Part shown: positions 31,806 to 44,964 of the stretch, piece by piece | Layout of the letters: every line of letters starts with the position of its first letter | Numbering within the stretch: the stretch's first letter is position 1 | Source of the DNA: Silene latifolia | Taxonomy: Eukaryota > Streptophyta > Magnoliopsida > Caryophyllales > Caryophyllaceae | Direction of reading: 5' to 3' | Length of the DNA stretch: 64,000 bases | Assembly (NCBI RefSeq): GCF_048544455.1 | Contig: NC_133534.1 | Coordinates: forward strand, 35,092,217 to 35,156,216 | Translations under genes and position numbers: made by a program | Notes under the pieces: model-generated | What the model was told of the DNA's origin: nothing | What the model saw: only the letters and a program-made list of their open reading frames with translations | Databases searched by the model: none

Positions 31806-31988
31806 GTTTTTTTGAGGGAATTATCCTATTAGCCTTTGCGCTGGGTTTGATTTTTGCAATTTTTTTTTCAAATCGGATTTCTCGACGAGACTAACACAAT
31901 TGGGAAAAAATTGTATAGTAACCCATTCGTGTGAAAAAAAATAGGCCTAGTCTGTGATTCACATGAGCCAACTATGGCTAGTTCATGT

Positions 31989-34374
31989 TGTAGATACCTC
32001 ATTTCTGCACCTCCCGCAAACCACCCGGTGATGATTGGGCCGCATGTTTGGTATGCGGAACGATTTGTGACAGTTCGTAAGTTTAACATCAAGTGATCGC
32101 CCAAACACTTGTGTCTACCTCTTAAATGTCATCTACGTGCCGATATACGGTCGTTTTGGCAATAATTAGAGTACATTTGGAGTCCGGGTCGAAAAACCGT
32201 CTTCATTTTCTAAAACCGAGTCAGAATGTTCTGGAATGTTCCGGATATTTCTATTCCATATTTTACAATCTTTTAATTTTTGGCAAATAATTTCCCGTAA
32301 TATTCACACAAAATATTAAGGAAAACAAGATTAATCCGTTATTCCATAACCTAAACACGAAAATCATTCTTCCGCAGGAGGAAACCACTTGGGAAAGGAC
32401 GCAGCAGATGCTGCGCCTCTTCCAAGAGACGCAGTGCCTGTTGCGCCTCTTCCCAAGTCCTTTTCTGCGTATTTTTCGTATCTTTTCATATCTTTTCGAG
32501 ATTCACTCCCAAAGTTTCTCCGAAAACCCTATTTCCTCCGCGTGATTAGTATAAATAGAGACCTTCGGTCTCACATATTTCTCACGCGACTGTCCGCCCT
32601 TCTCTTTTCCATTTGTATTCTAGACGACGTTCTTACTTTTTGGCGTCTACGTGCTTGAAATTTCGACCACGTAAGCTCGGATCTTTCTGAGTACCAGCCT
32701 CATTTTGCATGACCGACCAATTTGACCAACTCCGCAATCAATCACTTAATCAATCTTATTCGTTTTCCTCTTACGAGGGCACTTTCGTCTACATTCGAGG
32801 CGAGCATCACTAAATGTATACTTAGTTCATCTCGTTTTGTCAAACATGTAAGTCTGAGGGTGTAAATCCTTATTTTATTATTGTTCTTTATTATTGTAAT
32901 CATATTGTAAGATTTATGTCGAAAGTATTTCTAAAACCGATTTCTAAAACCATGCTTTAAATCTTTTTCTACGAATTACCAGAAGATGACCGTCGAGAAA
33001 GGACGCAGCAACTGCTGCGCCTCTTCGAAGGGACGCAGCACCTGTTGCACCTCTTCGTGAGGCTGCCGCAGTTCCTGCTTCCTTTCTTCTTCCTTCGTCT
33101 TTTGTCAATTCGTCTCTTTTATTTTCCTTCGCTTGTTCTTTGATTCTTTTGATACGATAATTTGAACATAATAACTCACGTATAATAATCTGACATGTAT
33201 TATTCATCCTCATTAGTATTTAATTCGTCATTAAATCTCGACTTAAATCCCTTATAACCAATATTTGCGGGTTTTCGTCATTAAAGTCAATCCGAGTTTT
33301 AGAGATTCGATTCATTAATATTGAGTCTCTGGAATTCGATCTTTGATATATTCCCATCTGTTATCTATCATATCCATTATTAATTCATCATTAACAATTT
33401 GTTTAACCTAATTAATTTGTTAATTAACCCTTTTAATCTTGCAATAATTAGTTCTAATTAGTTTCATTCATGTTTTATTGCTTTTATGACCCTTAATCAC
33501 ATGTAAATAACCTGCTAATCACTTGCACCCGAGTCAAATAATATAATCAAGCCTTAAATTCACCAATGAATATCAATGACTTGCAATTCCGGCTTCACAG
33601 CCAGAACTGAGCCAAGGAACAGACGCAGCGACTGCTGCGCCTCTTCCAAGGGACGCAGCTCTGCTGCGCCTGTTCCTGGTTGATTTCTGTCTCTGAACTT
33701 CCGTTTTTGCTTTGACCTAGTTTATTAATTACGTATTAATTTACTATTAATCGTATTATCACCTTAATTCCTGTTCGTTAATTTGTTTATTTATTTATTT
33801 CTCAAATTATCCGTTTTAGAAGTATTTTCGACATAAATCATTTAATCCAATGTAATTATTGTAATTTTTCTTTGTTGTATGTATTATATTTCTTGTATTG
33901 TATTGTATGTTTTCACATGTAATTGAACTTAATCCCAACTTTGACCCAATTGCATGTTAAATTACGTGATAACCGACTTAGTATTAATTTTCACATGCTA
34001 GGATCAATCTAATGGATGTTGCATTGCATGCATATAATCGGCGATATATCAAGTATAGACAATTTCCCTAATCATTAGTAGAGGCCGCTATCGAGGCGGG
34101 CGGGATTAGGTGTTCGATCAAAAGAACTTCCTAATACGTACCCTCACCCCTTACTCCAGATCTCTGTGAACATCCGTGTTCATTGGCATCCACGAGAGTC
34201 ATTCTAGACATAGAATGTTAAGGGTAACGAGTTCTTGGTGTTTATGTCACTACTTTGTGTCTTGACATGGCACGAGGTATTCGAACGGTTTCTAATTTTC
34301 CACAATAAATTGGTGGCGACTCCACAAATAAAAACGTTTGTTCTCCCAAGCGCCCCCGTGGGCCCGCGTCCACA
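31989..34374 (+). repeat. Gypsy fossil 5' LTR
   Basis: 2386 bp, TG...CA. TATA box in ttagtataaatagagac at 32546-32562. Three pairs of the GC-rich module gacgcagc...gctgcgcctcttc at 32397, 33001 and 33621. Confidence 0.8.
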
Positions 34375-35167
34375 GTTTGGCGACTCCGCTGGGGATCATA
34401 CACTTACGTGTAGCCAAAAGGGTGAAACTTGAACAAGGTTAGGGAATAGTTTGTATAAGACAATTGTCGGTTTTCATAACTCGGTCTTCCTAGATCGTTT
34501 CATTCGGCCTTCCTAGGCCCAACCCAACCCATTCGACCAATCGTCCCGTCTAAACGGTCCTAATTCTTATTTGGGCCTGAGGATGGATAGCGATTGGCAT
34601 CATCCATACCATGGTACTTACTCTTGTCTGTATCAAGGACTTTCACTACTTGAGGAAATGGACTAGAAATCGGCCTTACTCCTATTTGGTATGAGCCTCT
34701 CCACAGACTTAGGGTTTGATTGTTCGGTATGGCAACCCACCCTTTAAACCAAAACCCTTTTAAATGCACTCAGCATTCTGTTATAATGCTTGTATATTGT
34801 TTGTACCATACGTGATCACCATTTCTAAACCATGACGATTTTTGTAAAATAAAAATCCTTCTTCAAAATGTAAATTTTCGAAACTTGGGCCTAATATTAG
34901 CGCAAAACAAGCCGAAACTCTGTCCAATTGTCGAGTCAAAATTCGGGCCTCAAAACCCATTTCAAAACCTCACTTCGAGTCCACTTCTACAACTGCACTA
35001 AAGTTGACTAGGACCAACATTTTTCAAACTTTGTCATTTCTTCAAAACTCACTTGACACAAGTGGCACACTCCCACTTCACGAGTCAAAACATTTCTTTT
35101 CGAGTAAGTGTGCTAGAATGGTCGATCGTGTTTTGATTCGTCGTCGATCTCTTATTCAGTTTCCAAG

Positions 35168-36643
35168 ATGCCTGAAACAAGCGACGTGAACTTCAACCAA
35201 CTCCAGAATGGTAATGATCAAATCCTAGCCGCGCTAGCTCGTCTCCAAGTTACTCAAGACCAAGTGTATGATCGCCTTGACACCATTGAGGGCCGAATAT
35301 ATGCCGTGGAAATGAGGATGCCTCCTCGAGAAAGTGAGATGGCCGATGACTTCGTGAACAACTTCAGTGACGAAAACCCTCCCATAGGTATGACTGCAGC
35401 TGAGAAACGACTCCAATACTTGGAGGAACAATTGATGTATGTCAAAGGGGATGTCATTTATAGGGAGAAAAATCGCAAATATGAGGCTGTGAGTTCCAAG
35501 TTGCCAACCAACTTCAACATGACAGATATCCCAAAATTCACGGGGCATGAAAACCCTTTGAACCATATCCGTGCCTTCAAGGATTACATGCCTATCAAAG
35601 GCATTAAACCCGAGATATTTTTAAGGATCTTTCCTTCATCTCTTGACACCATACAAAAACAATGGTTCCATTCGCTAGAACACAAGAAAATCGCTACCTG
35701 GGATGATGCCGCAATCGAGTTTGCTAAACAGTATGCGGATAATGCTGAAATCCAAGTCAACATGCGCACTTTAGAGGTTCTTACCCAAAATGATAAAGAA
35801 GGTTTCACCGACTTCCTAAATCGGTGGAGGAAGACTAGTACTCAACTTGTTGAACGTCCGGATGAAGCTACCCTCGTAGAGAAATTCGTGGATAACCTAA
35901 AGCCCATTTATGCAAATCATTTGAGGTATCAAAACATCAAGACCTTCAAAGACTTGACCGTACTAGGGACAAGGATCGAAGATAAAATCCGTAAAGGGCT
36001 CTTGTCCAAAACAATAGGTCGTGGATATCAAGGCTCAACAAGTCGTTCTTACGGCTCTACTAACAAGACTGATGAAGTTAATCTCCTCGAGCCATCTAAG
36101 AAGAGTACCCCTCCAAGGAAATTCACAAATCTAGGGGACACATATTCCAACGCTCTAAAAAGGTTGATGAAACTCGGCAAACTTCAACCCATAGGCCCTA
36201 CACCCGAACCAGAAAAGAAATCCAAGTTCTGGGATGAGAATTCGTACTGCGAATACCATAGAGGTAAGGGACATGATACAGAAAAATGCTACAAACTGAA
36301 AAATGTACTTCAAGATATGATTGAAGACGGTCGCTTACCAATACCGCCTGGAGGTAAGCCTAATAACACTCAGAATCCTCTTGGAATTCTAGTGATTACA
36401 AGTGAAGAATCTACCATAGATTGTTCACACCTCACTCCAATTGAAAATGAAGTTCATGCAATAGAAAATGAAGGGAACTACTCCACCATTTCTCCAACCA
36501 TCACTGATTTCATCGCATGGGCAAAAAGTGTGGATAGGCAAGTCGTGGAACTAGAGAGTGCAGTGACAACCTTACGTGATCCCGACGCCACACCTAAAAA
36601 ACATGCACCACTAGTCTTATCCCAAAACACTACAATGCAATAA
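35168..36643 (+). pseudogene. Gypsy fossil gag
   Basis: 491 codons. Retrotransposon gag domain around residues 115-275 (DIPKFTGHENPLNHIRAFKD, FPSSLDTIQKQWFHSLE, LNRWRKTSTQLVERPDEATL), which forms the particle shell. A CEYHRGKGHDTEKCYKLK motif near residue 360 resembles the zinc-binding motif typical of plant Tat gag. Confidence 0.88.
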
Positions 36644-36652
36644 GTAGTAGCC

Positions 36653-37667
36653 ATGGTTGATGAACTAGTCGACCAAATTATCCAATTAGAAGCTGAAATC
36701 ATGAGAATGAAGGAACTTGCTACCGTCAATGGAATATGGGCCGATGATGATGAAGACGAATATCTCACTGAACACTACTTAGTCAAAGTCAGTGAGGAAA
36801 TAGTCCAGAATTGTGAAGATCAAGATGTAGACCATCTCACTCGTTCAGGACGCCCATACCAAAACACTTCCCAAAATGGTCTCATAGCAAACGGTCCAAC
36901 CAATGTGGTCATACCAAATGACAATGAAGAGGGCTCCACCGACCATTTGCTAAAGCAACTACAGAAGACAAAGGCTGATCTTTCAGTCTGGCAACTAGCG
37001 GCAAGCTCATTCCTACATCGCCAAGCTTTACTGCAAGCCTTGGCCAAACTAAATGTGGCACATAACTCCACATCCGACGACGTGTTCAACTTAGTCTTCC
37101 AAGAATCACCAAAGCTAAGTAATTATATTACTTTCTCGGATGAGGATTTGCCACCTTTCGGTGCTAGTCATAACTTGGCTCTTTATATCACTGTCATTTG
37201 CTTAAAGAAGAATGTGCCAATGACTTTGGTAGATGATGGCTCCGCAGTCAATGTCATACCCTTGAAAACGGCATACAAATTGGGCATGAAAGAATCGGAT
37301 TGGACCCCTACCAACCAAGTTGTTCACGCTATATGATGGTACACGACGAAAGGTGGTAGGACTTATTGACCTAACCATAGCCACAGGGCCGATTGAGCGA
37401 AAGGTCAACTTCCAAATAGTGAACATTGAGGCATCCTTTAGCATACTTCTGGGAAGACTCTGGATTCACGCTTCCAAAGCAGTAACATCCACACTCCACC
37501 AGAAAACCAAAAACCCACTAAATGGTAAGGTGGTGACGATCACTTCGTCGCCCATCAAGGCAATAATCGAAAAGAAGTCAAGCAATCAAGTCCTTACAGA
37601 TCCAGTACATGAACTTGAGGGCTTCCATATCATAAATGTCATAGAGAGTGAGTTGGCACCATTATAA
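36653..37667 (+). pseudogene. Gypsy fossil protease-like region
   Basis: Between gag and RT. The segment LVDDGSAVNVIPLKTAYKLG fits the aspartic protease active-site region of plant Gypsy elements (D-G/D-S-A). Fossil. Confidence 0.75.
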
Positions 37668-38083
37668 TTCAATCCCTACTCTAACTTAGTGGTCAACCAC
37701 ATACTCAAAACCCAGGGATACTTCCCGGGAATGCCTTTGAATCCTATTCGAAGAAACACCTTTGAACCCTACAAAGAGGGTAACTCACAAAGAATACCCC
37801 TTGGACTAGGGTACAAACCCATTAAAGAGGAAGTTCTCGAGATGCTCGCTCAATTTCAAAACCGTAAGAATGTGGGAATCCAAATGCGACCCTATCTCCC
37901 TACCCCAAATGGATACTTGTTAGGGAAGGAAGTCAATAACTCTTTCATGGATTTCCCGAGCCTTGGCACTATCTCGAAAGGAAGCTAGCCGGAATCGAGA
38001 TCTTTCACGATTGCTACTTCATTCCTTCAGAAACGATTCCTACCGTCAAGACTCGTCAAGCACCTTGCCTAGACGAACAAGCC

Positions 38084-39889
38084 GTGAGTCTACTATTTGG
38101 AGAAGATCGATTTGTTAGAGCCGCGCAGGATAAGATCATCACCATGATACTTCAAGACGGTCACTTCAACCCTACCGCGTTAATCACAGAAACTAACACC
38201 AATCAGCAGAAAGGATGGAGAAAATCGATCAAGTGGACAAACAATCAAGGAAGACTCTTCAAGCTCACTACTGGAGAAGGAGCGATGTTCAAAGGAGAAC
38301 CAGAAGACGATGAATTCGAGTCAGAGTCAGAGTCGGAGTCAGAGTCAGAGTCTAGAGAAGTTCCTAGAGAGTCTCCTCCTGTCGTCATTCCCACTCCCCT
38401 CGTTTCCCCTAGCTTAGTGTCAAATAGCAACACTAGTTCGGGAAATGTCCCAACCGATGTCCCTTTACCGCCACTGACCACAGATCAGATGGCTTCTTTG
38501 TTTCAACTTTTCTCAAATCTTAATATGAATAAATCAGGTTCTGCTTACTCTTCGTGTTATCTTGAATGCAATTCTGTTTACGATGATAATGAGAATGATC
38601 CAAACCCTGACTCAATCGAAATACCTCCCTACATAGCCAAAGAAATACTACAAGAGGGGGAAGGGGGACCAGTGATAGAAAATACTGAACCCATCAACGT
38701 GGGAACTGAACTAGAACCCCAAGAACTTAGGATAGGCACAACCTTGAGCCCCACCGAAAGGGCCAATTTCATAGACCTCCTGCACGAGTTCAAAGACGTT
38801 TTTGCTTGGTCCTACAAAGATATGCCAGGGATCGACAGGGACATTGCAGAGCATAGAATTCCAATCAAACCAGGTTTCAAACCCGTGAAACAGAAGCTTC
38901 GTCGAATGAGGACAGAATGGGCTCTCAAGATCAAAGAAGAAGTCGATAAACAATTCAAAGCCGGGTTCATCAAAGTTTCCGAGTACTCAGACTGGGTAGC
39001 TAACATAGTACCCGTACCCTAAAAGGATGGGAGAATCCGTGTTTGTATTGACTTTAGAGACTTAAACAAAGCAAGTCCTAAGGACGACTTTCCTCTACCA
39101 CATATCGACATATTAATGGATAATACGGCGGATCACGCGTTGCTATCCTTCATGGATGGATACCCAGGATATAACCAAATCAAGATGGCCTTAGAGGACA
39201 TGCATAAGACCGCCTTTGTCACTCAATGGGAAACCTACTGCTACACGGTTATGCCGTTTGGGTTAATCAACGCCAGAGCTACATACCAACGCACCGCAAC
39301 TACGCTCTTACATGACATGATGCATAAAGAAGTTGAGGTATACGTAGATGACATGGTTGTCAAGTCCAAGGAAAGAGAGGGACACATTGCGAACCTTCGC
39401 AAATTCTTATCAAGGCTGCGGAAGTACAACATGAGGCTCAATCCTCACAAATGCGCATTCGGAGTAAAATCTGGCAAACTCCTGGGATACGTTGTTAGCC
39501 AACGAGGTATAGAAATAGACCCTTCCAAGATCAAAGCTCTAATCGAAATGCCGCAACCTCAAACAGAGAAGGAAGTTAGGGGATTCCTAGGCAAGGTACA
39601 ATACATAAGTCGATTCATATCGAAACTCACCATGATCTGCGAACCTATATTCAAAAAGTTAAAGAAAACAGATCACACTATGTGGGATGATGACTGTCAG
39701 AAGGCTTTCGATCAAATTAAGGAAATGCTAGCCAAACCGCCAGTGCTCATGCCACCTCAACGAAATCAACCTCTTGATTTATGCCTCACGGTAACTGAAA
39801 CGGCCATGGGCGCCATGCTAGCTCAAACTGTAGGAAAAGAAGAAAGAGCCATCTACTACCTTAGTAAGAAGTTCTTGGAGTACGAGTGA
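38084..39889 (+). pseudogene. Gypsy fossil reverse transcriptase region
   Basis: Typical Gypsy RT blocks: FAWSYKDMPGID and HRIPIKPG upstream, VYVDDMVVKSK (the YxDD catalytic motif), NPHKCAFGVKSGKLLGYVVS, and the RNase-H-like tail (MGAMLAQTVG). A run of Glu-Ser dipeptides lies near 38320-38350 before the RT. Confidence 0.85.
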
Positions 39890-39925
39890 AAATACACACC
39901 GCTCGAGAAGACATGCCTCGCTCTT

Positions 39926-41082
39926 GTGTGGGCAACGAAGAAGCTACGCCATTACATGCTTAGCTACTCCGTCAAAATATTCTCTAAAATGGATCCTGTT
40001 AAATACGTCTTCGAGAAACCCGTTCTCAATGGACGTTTAGCAAGATGGACTTTAATGCTCTCAGAGTTCGATCTCAAGTATGTGACTCTAAAAGTCATAA
40101 AAGGGCGCGCTGTTGCCGAATTCTTCGCAGAAAATCCCATCAATGATACACAAATGATAGACACCTGGTCGTTTCCGGATGAGGATATACTCCAGACAGA
40201 TGTAGACTCCTGGGACCTCTATTTTAATGGGGCATCGAATTTAAGAGGATTTGGAATAGAAGTGTTGCTCATTTCTCCTGAAAGCGAGCATACACCAATC
40301 TCTGTCAAACTCGACTTCGAGGTGACAAATAATGCTACAGAATATGAAGCCTGCTTCATTGGATTACAAGCGACAGTAAGTTTAGGCATCAAGAATCTTC
40401 GAGTACATGGGGATTCCTCTCTGATCATCAACCAAATTACGGGATCTTGGAAAATCCGAAGCGAAAACTTGACACCTTATCAAGCCAGAATAGACCAAGT
40501 AGCCCAATTCTTCGATCAAGTAACCTACTTACATCTACCTCGAGAAGAAAATCAATTTGCAGATACTCTTGCAAAACTTGCATCTTTGATTAATATGCTG
40601 GATAGCATGGTAGAAATGCCTTTATGCATCGAACGACGATCAGAGCCAGCTTATGTGCACCAAATCACCGATGAAGAGGAAATTACGGAGGAGCCTTGGT
40701 TCCAAGCAATCCTAAACTTCAAACCCAATGGCACCTATCCACCAGAAATGGACAAAAGGAGACAACGCGCTATCCGCTTGCTAGCTTCCCAATACGTCCT
40801 CATGCAAGGAGAGTTATACAAAAGAACACCTCTTGGTGTAATCCTACGTTGTCTTGATCATTCACAGGCACGGAAAGTGATGGTAGAAGTCCATGATGTA
40901 GAATGCGGCCCTTACATGAGTGGACCCATGATGGAAAATAAAATAACACGTTTGGGGTATTATTGGACCACGATGGAATCTGATTGCATCAAATATGTAA
41001 GACATTGCCATAATTACCAAATCTTTGGGAATGTGCAACATGTTCCTCCTTCATTGCTTTACACCATGACATCTCCCTGGCT
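39926..41082 (+). pseudogene. Gypsy fossil RNase H and integrase N-terminal part
   Basis: WDLYFNGASN...GFG, NNATEYEACFIGL and VHGDSSLIINQITGSW are RNase H blocks of the type added in the Tat lineage. An integrase zinc-binding part (HDVECGPYMSG, CIKYVRHCHNYQ) follows before the nested LTR. Confidence 0.82.
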
Positions 41083-41087
41083 ATTTT

Positions 41088-43572
41088 TGTGGACATGGGC
41101 TACATCTCGGTCCGTGGATTTGGGGGTCCACCTACCGGTCCTTAGTCACGGGCCATATGCACGCCAGGCCGATCTGGTGGACATGCAGCGGTCTTTTGAA
41201 AGCCACGCTCGGCGGCGTAAAAATGCTTTCGATCGAATCGTTTTAGATCGGTCGGTTTCGTCTCGGTAAGGGTCTCTAAACGATTAGAGATATTCAGAGT
41301 CGCCACCAAGCATTTGTGGGATGCCTGGAACCCGTTCGAAATCCACTTTATACCTCAGTCAAATCGAAGCACAAAGCAGCGTTTGACATAGGTACTAAAG
41401 ATAAGGAAATCGTCCCTCTTTAGCATCCTATCTCTAGAATGACTCTCGTACGCCCTGGATAAGGTCGTCCACTATCAAAAGTTTCTGATTAAGAGGTGAA
41501 GGTACGTATTGGGAAGGCGTTTAATCAGACACTCAATCCCGCCCGCGTTAGCGGCCTCTACTGATTGATCTTGGTTGGTTGAATGCAAAAGTTGATAAAA
41601 CGGTTTAAATGCATGAATGCGCATCCAATAATTTCTAAGTCGGTTGATTTAATCCAAATATTAAGTATAAGATGTCGAGTTGGATTAATGATTGATTTAC
41701 ATGCAAGACGGGAATTAAACATCCATTTACCGTATTAGGTTTTAGGGTGCATAACGTGATCCATTTGTCTTGGTATTTTGCGAACATGATTTTGAACGAG
41801 TAATAGTCATCTGATCCGTCCTGTATCCGGGCTAACCGGAGTCGGGATCATCTTAGACTAATGTTGGAAGGGAACAGACCCTATACCAGACGACTATATG
41901 AGGCGCGAGCCAGCCGACGGTGTAAGGGGCCTCTCTCTGATTTTGAAAATGAGAAATGGAGGGCCTGTTTAGGCGCGGGTTAGCCCACAGTTTATGTGCC
42001 GTGTTCTGACTTTTTAGAAAACGTTATAAAACGTGTTGAAAATGGGTATTTGAACCCGGTTTGATTTGAAGGGGTCGTTTAGACCGCATTTGTTGATTTG
42101 AAGAACTAGACTCGAATAATCATCATTATTTTGATAATATTCGGTGTCGGGTTCGATTTGACAAACTTGACATGAATAGTTTTGAAAATAATTATGGACT
42201 AATTGTTTTAAGTCCATTTGAATGTAATTAGTCGATACTCATCATCGTACCCGGGTTAAAATCCGGCATGGTATGTAGAACCAAGGATGACTTTGTGTTG
42301 GTGACTAATATGTTTATTTTGGAAATGTAAAGAAATGAAATAAAAGGTTTCAAAATACCTTTTAAATGTCATTAACCAAATATTATCACCGAAACACGGA
42401 TTTAACCGTCATGGTATGAGGAATCCAAGGGTGAAAAATGTTTTATGGTTAAAACAAATAACATGAAATAAAAAAGGTTTGAAAATATTTGAAATGGTGA
42501 AAACCGATTACAAATATGAAAATGGATTAAAGGGAAATGACGAGAACAAACACGGCTGATCTCTGGCCTGGATATCCCATTTAGGCGCGGGCTAGCCGGC
42601 GAACCAATGGGCTTCTGTCCCAGGCCAAAAATCAGTTTTGGCTCGTTTATTCCATGTTTTGGTTCATGTTATGCACGTTTTAGCATGTTATAGTCATGAA
42701 ACAAATGAAAACATAATAAAAGAGGATTTTTACACCCTCATACTTACATGTTTGGTTATGGCGAGTGACCGACGTAAGTGTAACAACTCGTTTGATCGGA
42801 AAAAACTCGGTTTAAAACCGTTTTGGTAAGTAAAAAGAGTGTTTTTAATATTAGTGATGGTGTAGTGGTCGAAATGGTCGGTCAAGTGATTTAATGCACG
42901 ATGACGGTACCAAACAATGTGTAAGGCTTGTATTTACGATCGGTAGGTCGTAAATAAGCGTCGGATTGTGACTTAAGAAGTCGAGTCGAGAATTTTAAGG
43001 GAGAAAAGAGGGGGCGGACACTCGCGTAAGTCTCAAATGGGGGGCATTTGAGGGGTATTTATAGGGAAATGAGTGGTTGTGTGAGTTTTGAGCGACGTGG
43101 CCACTTGGACTGCTCCAAGAGGCGCGAGCCACGTCGCGGTTCTTCGAGTTGTCTTGTCACTTTCACAACAAACGCAATCATGATTTGTTCTATCCTAGGT
43201 TTTGTAGTCACATGTTTGGTACTTGACCAACATGAATCTGGGAAAACTTAAGGTATAAGATTTGAAATGTTTTGTTTTTGGTGGTTGACTCGGTTTGACT
43301 CGTTGTTGGAGTCGGGATTTGAATTTTTGAGTCGATTTTTGGTCCGGTGTCGGTTTTGACTCTAGTTAGTGTCGTTGCGACTCCATCGTCGTGTATTAAA
43401 CATTCCAGGTATTTTTGAAATGTTTTGAGATATTTTATTTTCGAAATCGTTTTAGTTTTCCGACGTAAACTTGTACACAAAATGTCGATCAAACATCGCG
43501 ATTCCAAAACGTGTTGTAGTCCGATAATCATCGAGTGTTTGTTGGAGTCTCAGCAGATACTGGGTATCTACA
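41088..43572 (-). mobile_element. Solo LTR of a related Tat-type element, nested in integrase
   Basis: On the minus strand it runs TGTAGATACCC ... CATGTCCACA, sharing both termini with the host element's LTR. It is flanked by a 5-bp duplication ATTTT (41083-41087, 43573-43577). 2485 bp with no internal ORFs, so a solo LTR left by LTR-LTR recombination. It is younger than the element it interrupts. Confidence 0.85.
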
Positions 43573-43577
43573 ATTTT

Positions 43578-44434
43578 CTGCTTGGGGAATTGACATCATC
43601 GGTAAAATCACCCCAGCCGGAACAGGAGGTCACTGTTTCATCCTAGTAGCAATCGATTATTTCACCAAGTGGGTAGAAGCGGCTTCCTACACCAGTCTTA
43701 CGACCAAGAACGTGGCAAAGTTTATACAAACCAACATTATCTGTCGATATGGTTGCCCACATGAGATTATCAGTGACAATGGGTCACATTTCCAAGCTGA
43801 GACTGTACAATTGCTAGCCAAGTACAAAATCAAGCATCACCACTCCTTGCCATATAGACCACAAACCAATGGCACGGTAGAAGCAACAAACAAAAATGTT
43901 GTCACGATTCTCAAGAAAATGATTGACAACTATAGAGATTGGCCAAGCAAGATACCCTTTGCTTTATGGGGATACCGTACATCCGTTAGGACGCCCACTG
44001 GAGCTACTCCTTTCTATTTAACCTACGGCATGGAGGCTGTACAACCAGTCGAGCTAGAAATACCATCCTTGCGTATTTTACTCGAAAGTCAAATACCCGA
44101 AGCCGAGTGGAAAAGGGATAGATATGAAGAACTCATCCTCTTGGATGAACGAAGGTTACGTGCATTACATAATGTGCAAACATACCAGGCGCGTATCAAA
44201 CGAGCCTTCAACAAAAGGGTTAAGCCAAGGAACATTAAAGAAGGAGACTTGGTCCTCAAATCCATAAGGGCTCTTTTACCTATCGATCCACGAGGAAAAT
44301 TCAAACCCAATTGGGCCGGGCCTTTCCTAGTCAAATCCATACTTCCAGGGGGTGCGGTTAGGATCACAGACCTAGATGGGAACGAATTTGCCAACCCAAC
44401 AAACCTTGACCAATTAAAATGTTACTATGCCTAG
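43578..44434 (+). pseudogene. Gypsy fossil integrase core and C-terminal part
   Basis: GTGGHCFILVAIDYFTKWVE, ISDNGSHF and PQTNGTVEATNKN are rve-type integrase blocks with the D-D-E pattern. The tail PNWAGPFLVKSILPGGAVRI fits the integrase C-terminal segment. Confidence 0.85.
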
Positions 44435-44964
44435 AATAGGAGCAATAACGCGCCTTGCGTAACCTCACGTGTCGCTCTTGTGGCACGAAATAAACCGCCC
44501 CTGGCCAAGTTGAATCAAGCTAATGTCATCTTGCTCTTGCACTTTGACAATTTGTCATTCTCATATCATCAAATAAACTAAATTGCATTTTAGGAGTAAG
44601 TAAAGCTCATGCTTATTTTCTAAAGTTCATTACAAGCTCTTGCTTAGAACAATTATTCTTTTACATTTACTCGAACTATGCGCAAGGGTTTGATTTCATT
44701 TTTTTAATGAATACGTAAGCAATCCTTCACGGGATACAACCCATTTAATTATTTTAAATGTAAATAGAAGGACATTTGCGAATGCATTTGAAATTCGACA
44801 AGAATAATGAAAAGAAAATCACGACGGTTTCATAACCAATTAACCTTTTTTATTTCATTAATAATAATAGTACGTTACATAATAAAAATAAATAGGCTAG
44901 GATTCTAAAAACCCCACCTTCTTATTACAATAATAATAATAATAAATAATAATAAAGACTTAGG
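44435..44964. other. Gypsy fossil, non-coding after pol
   Basis: AT-rich, no feature seen apart from the taataataataat run at 44930-44955. Confidence 0.4.

Noticed and set aside
38245-38481. Minus-strand open frame rich in Ser-Asp
   Set aside because: Antisense image of the Glu-Ser repeat in the Gypsy fossil.
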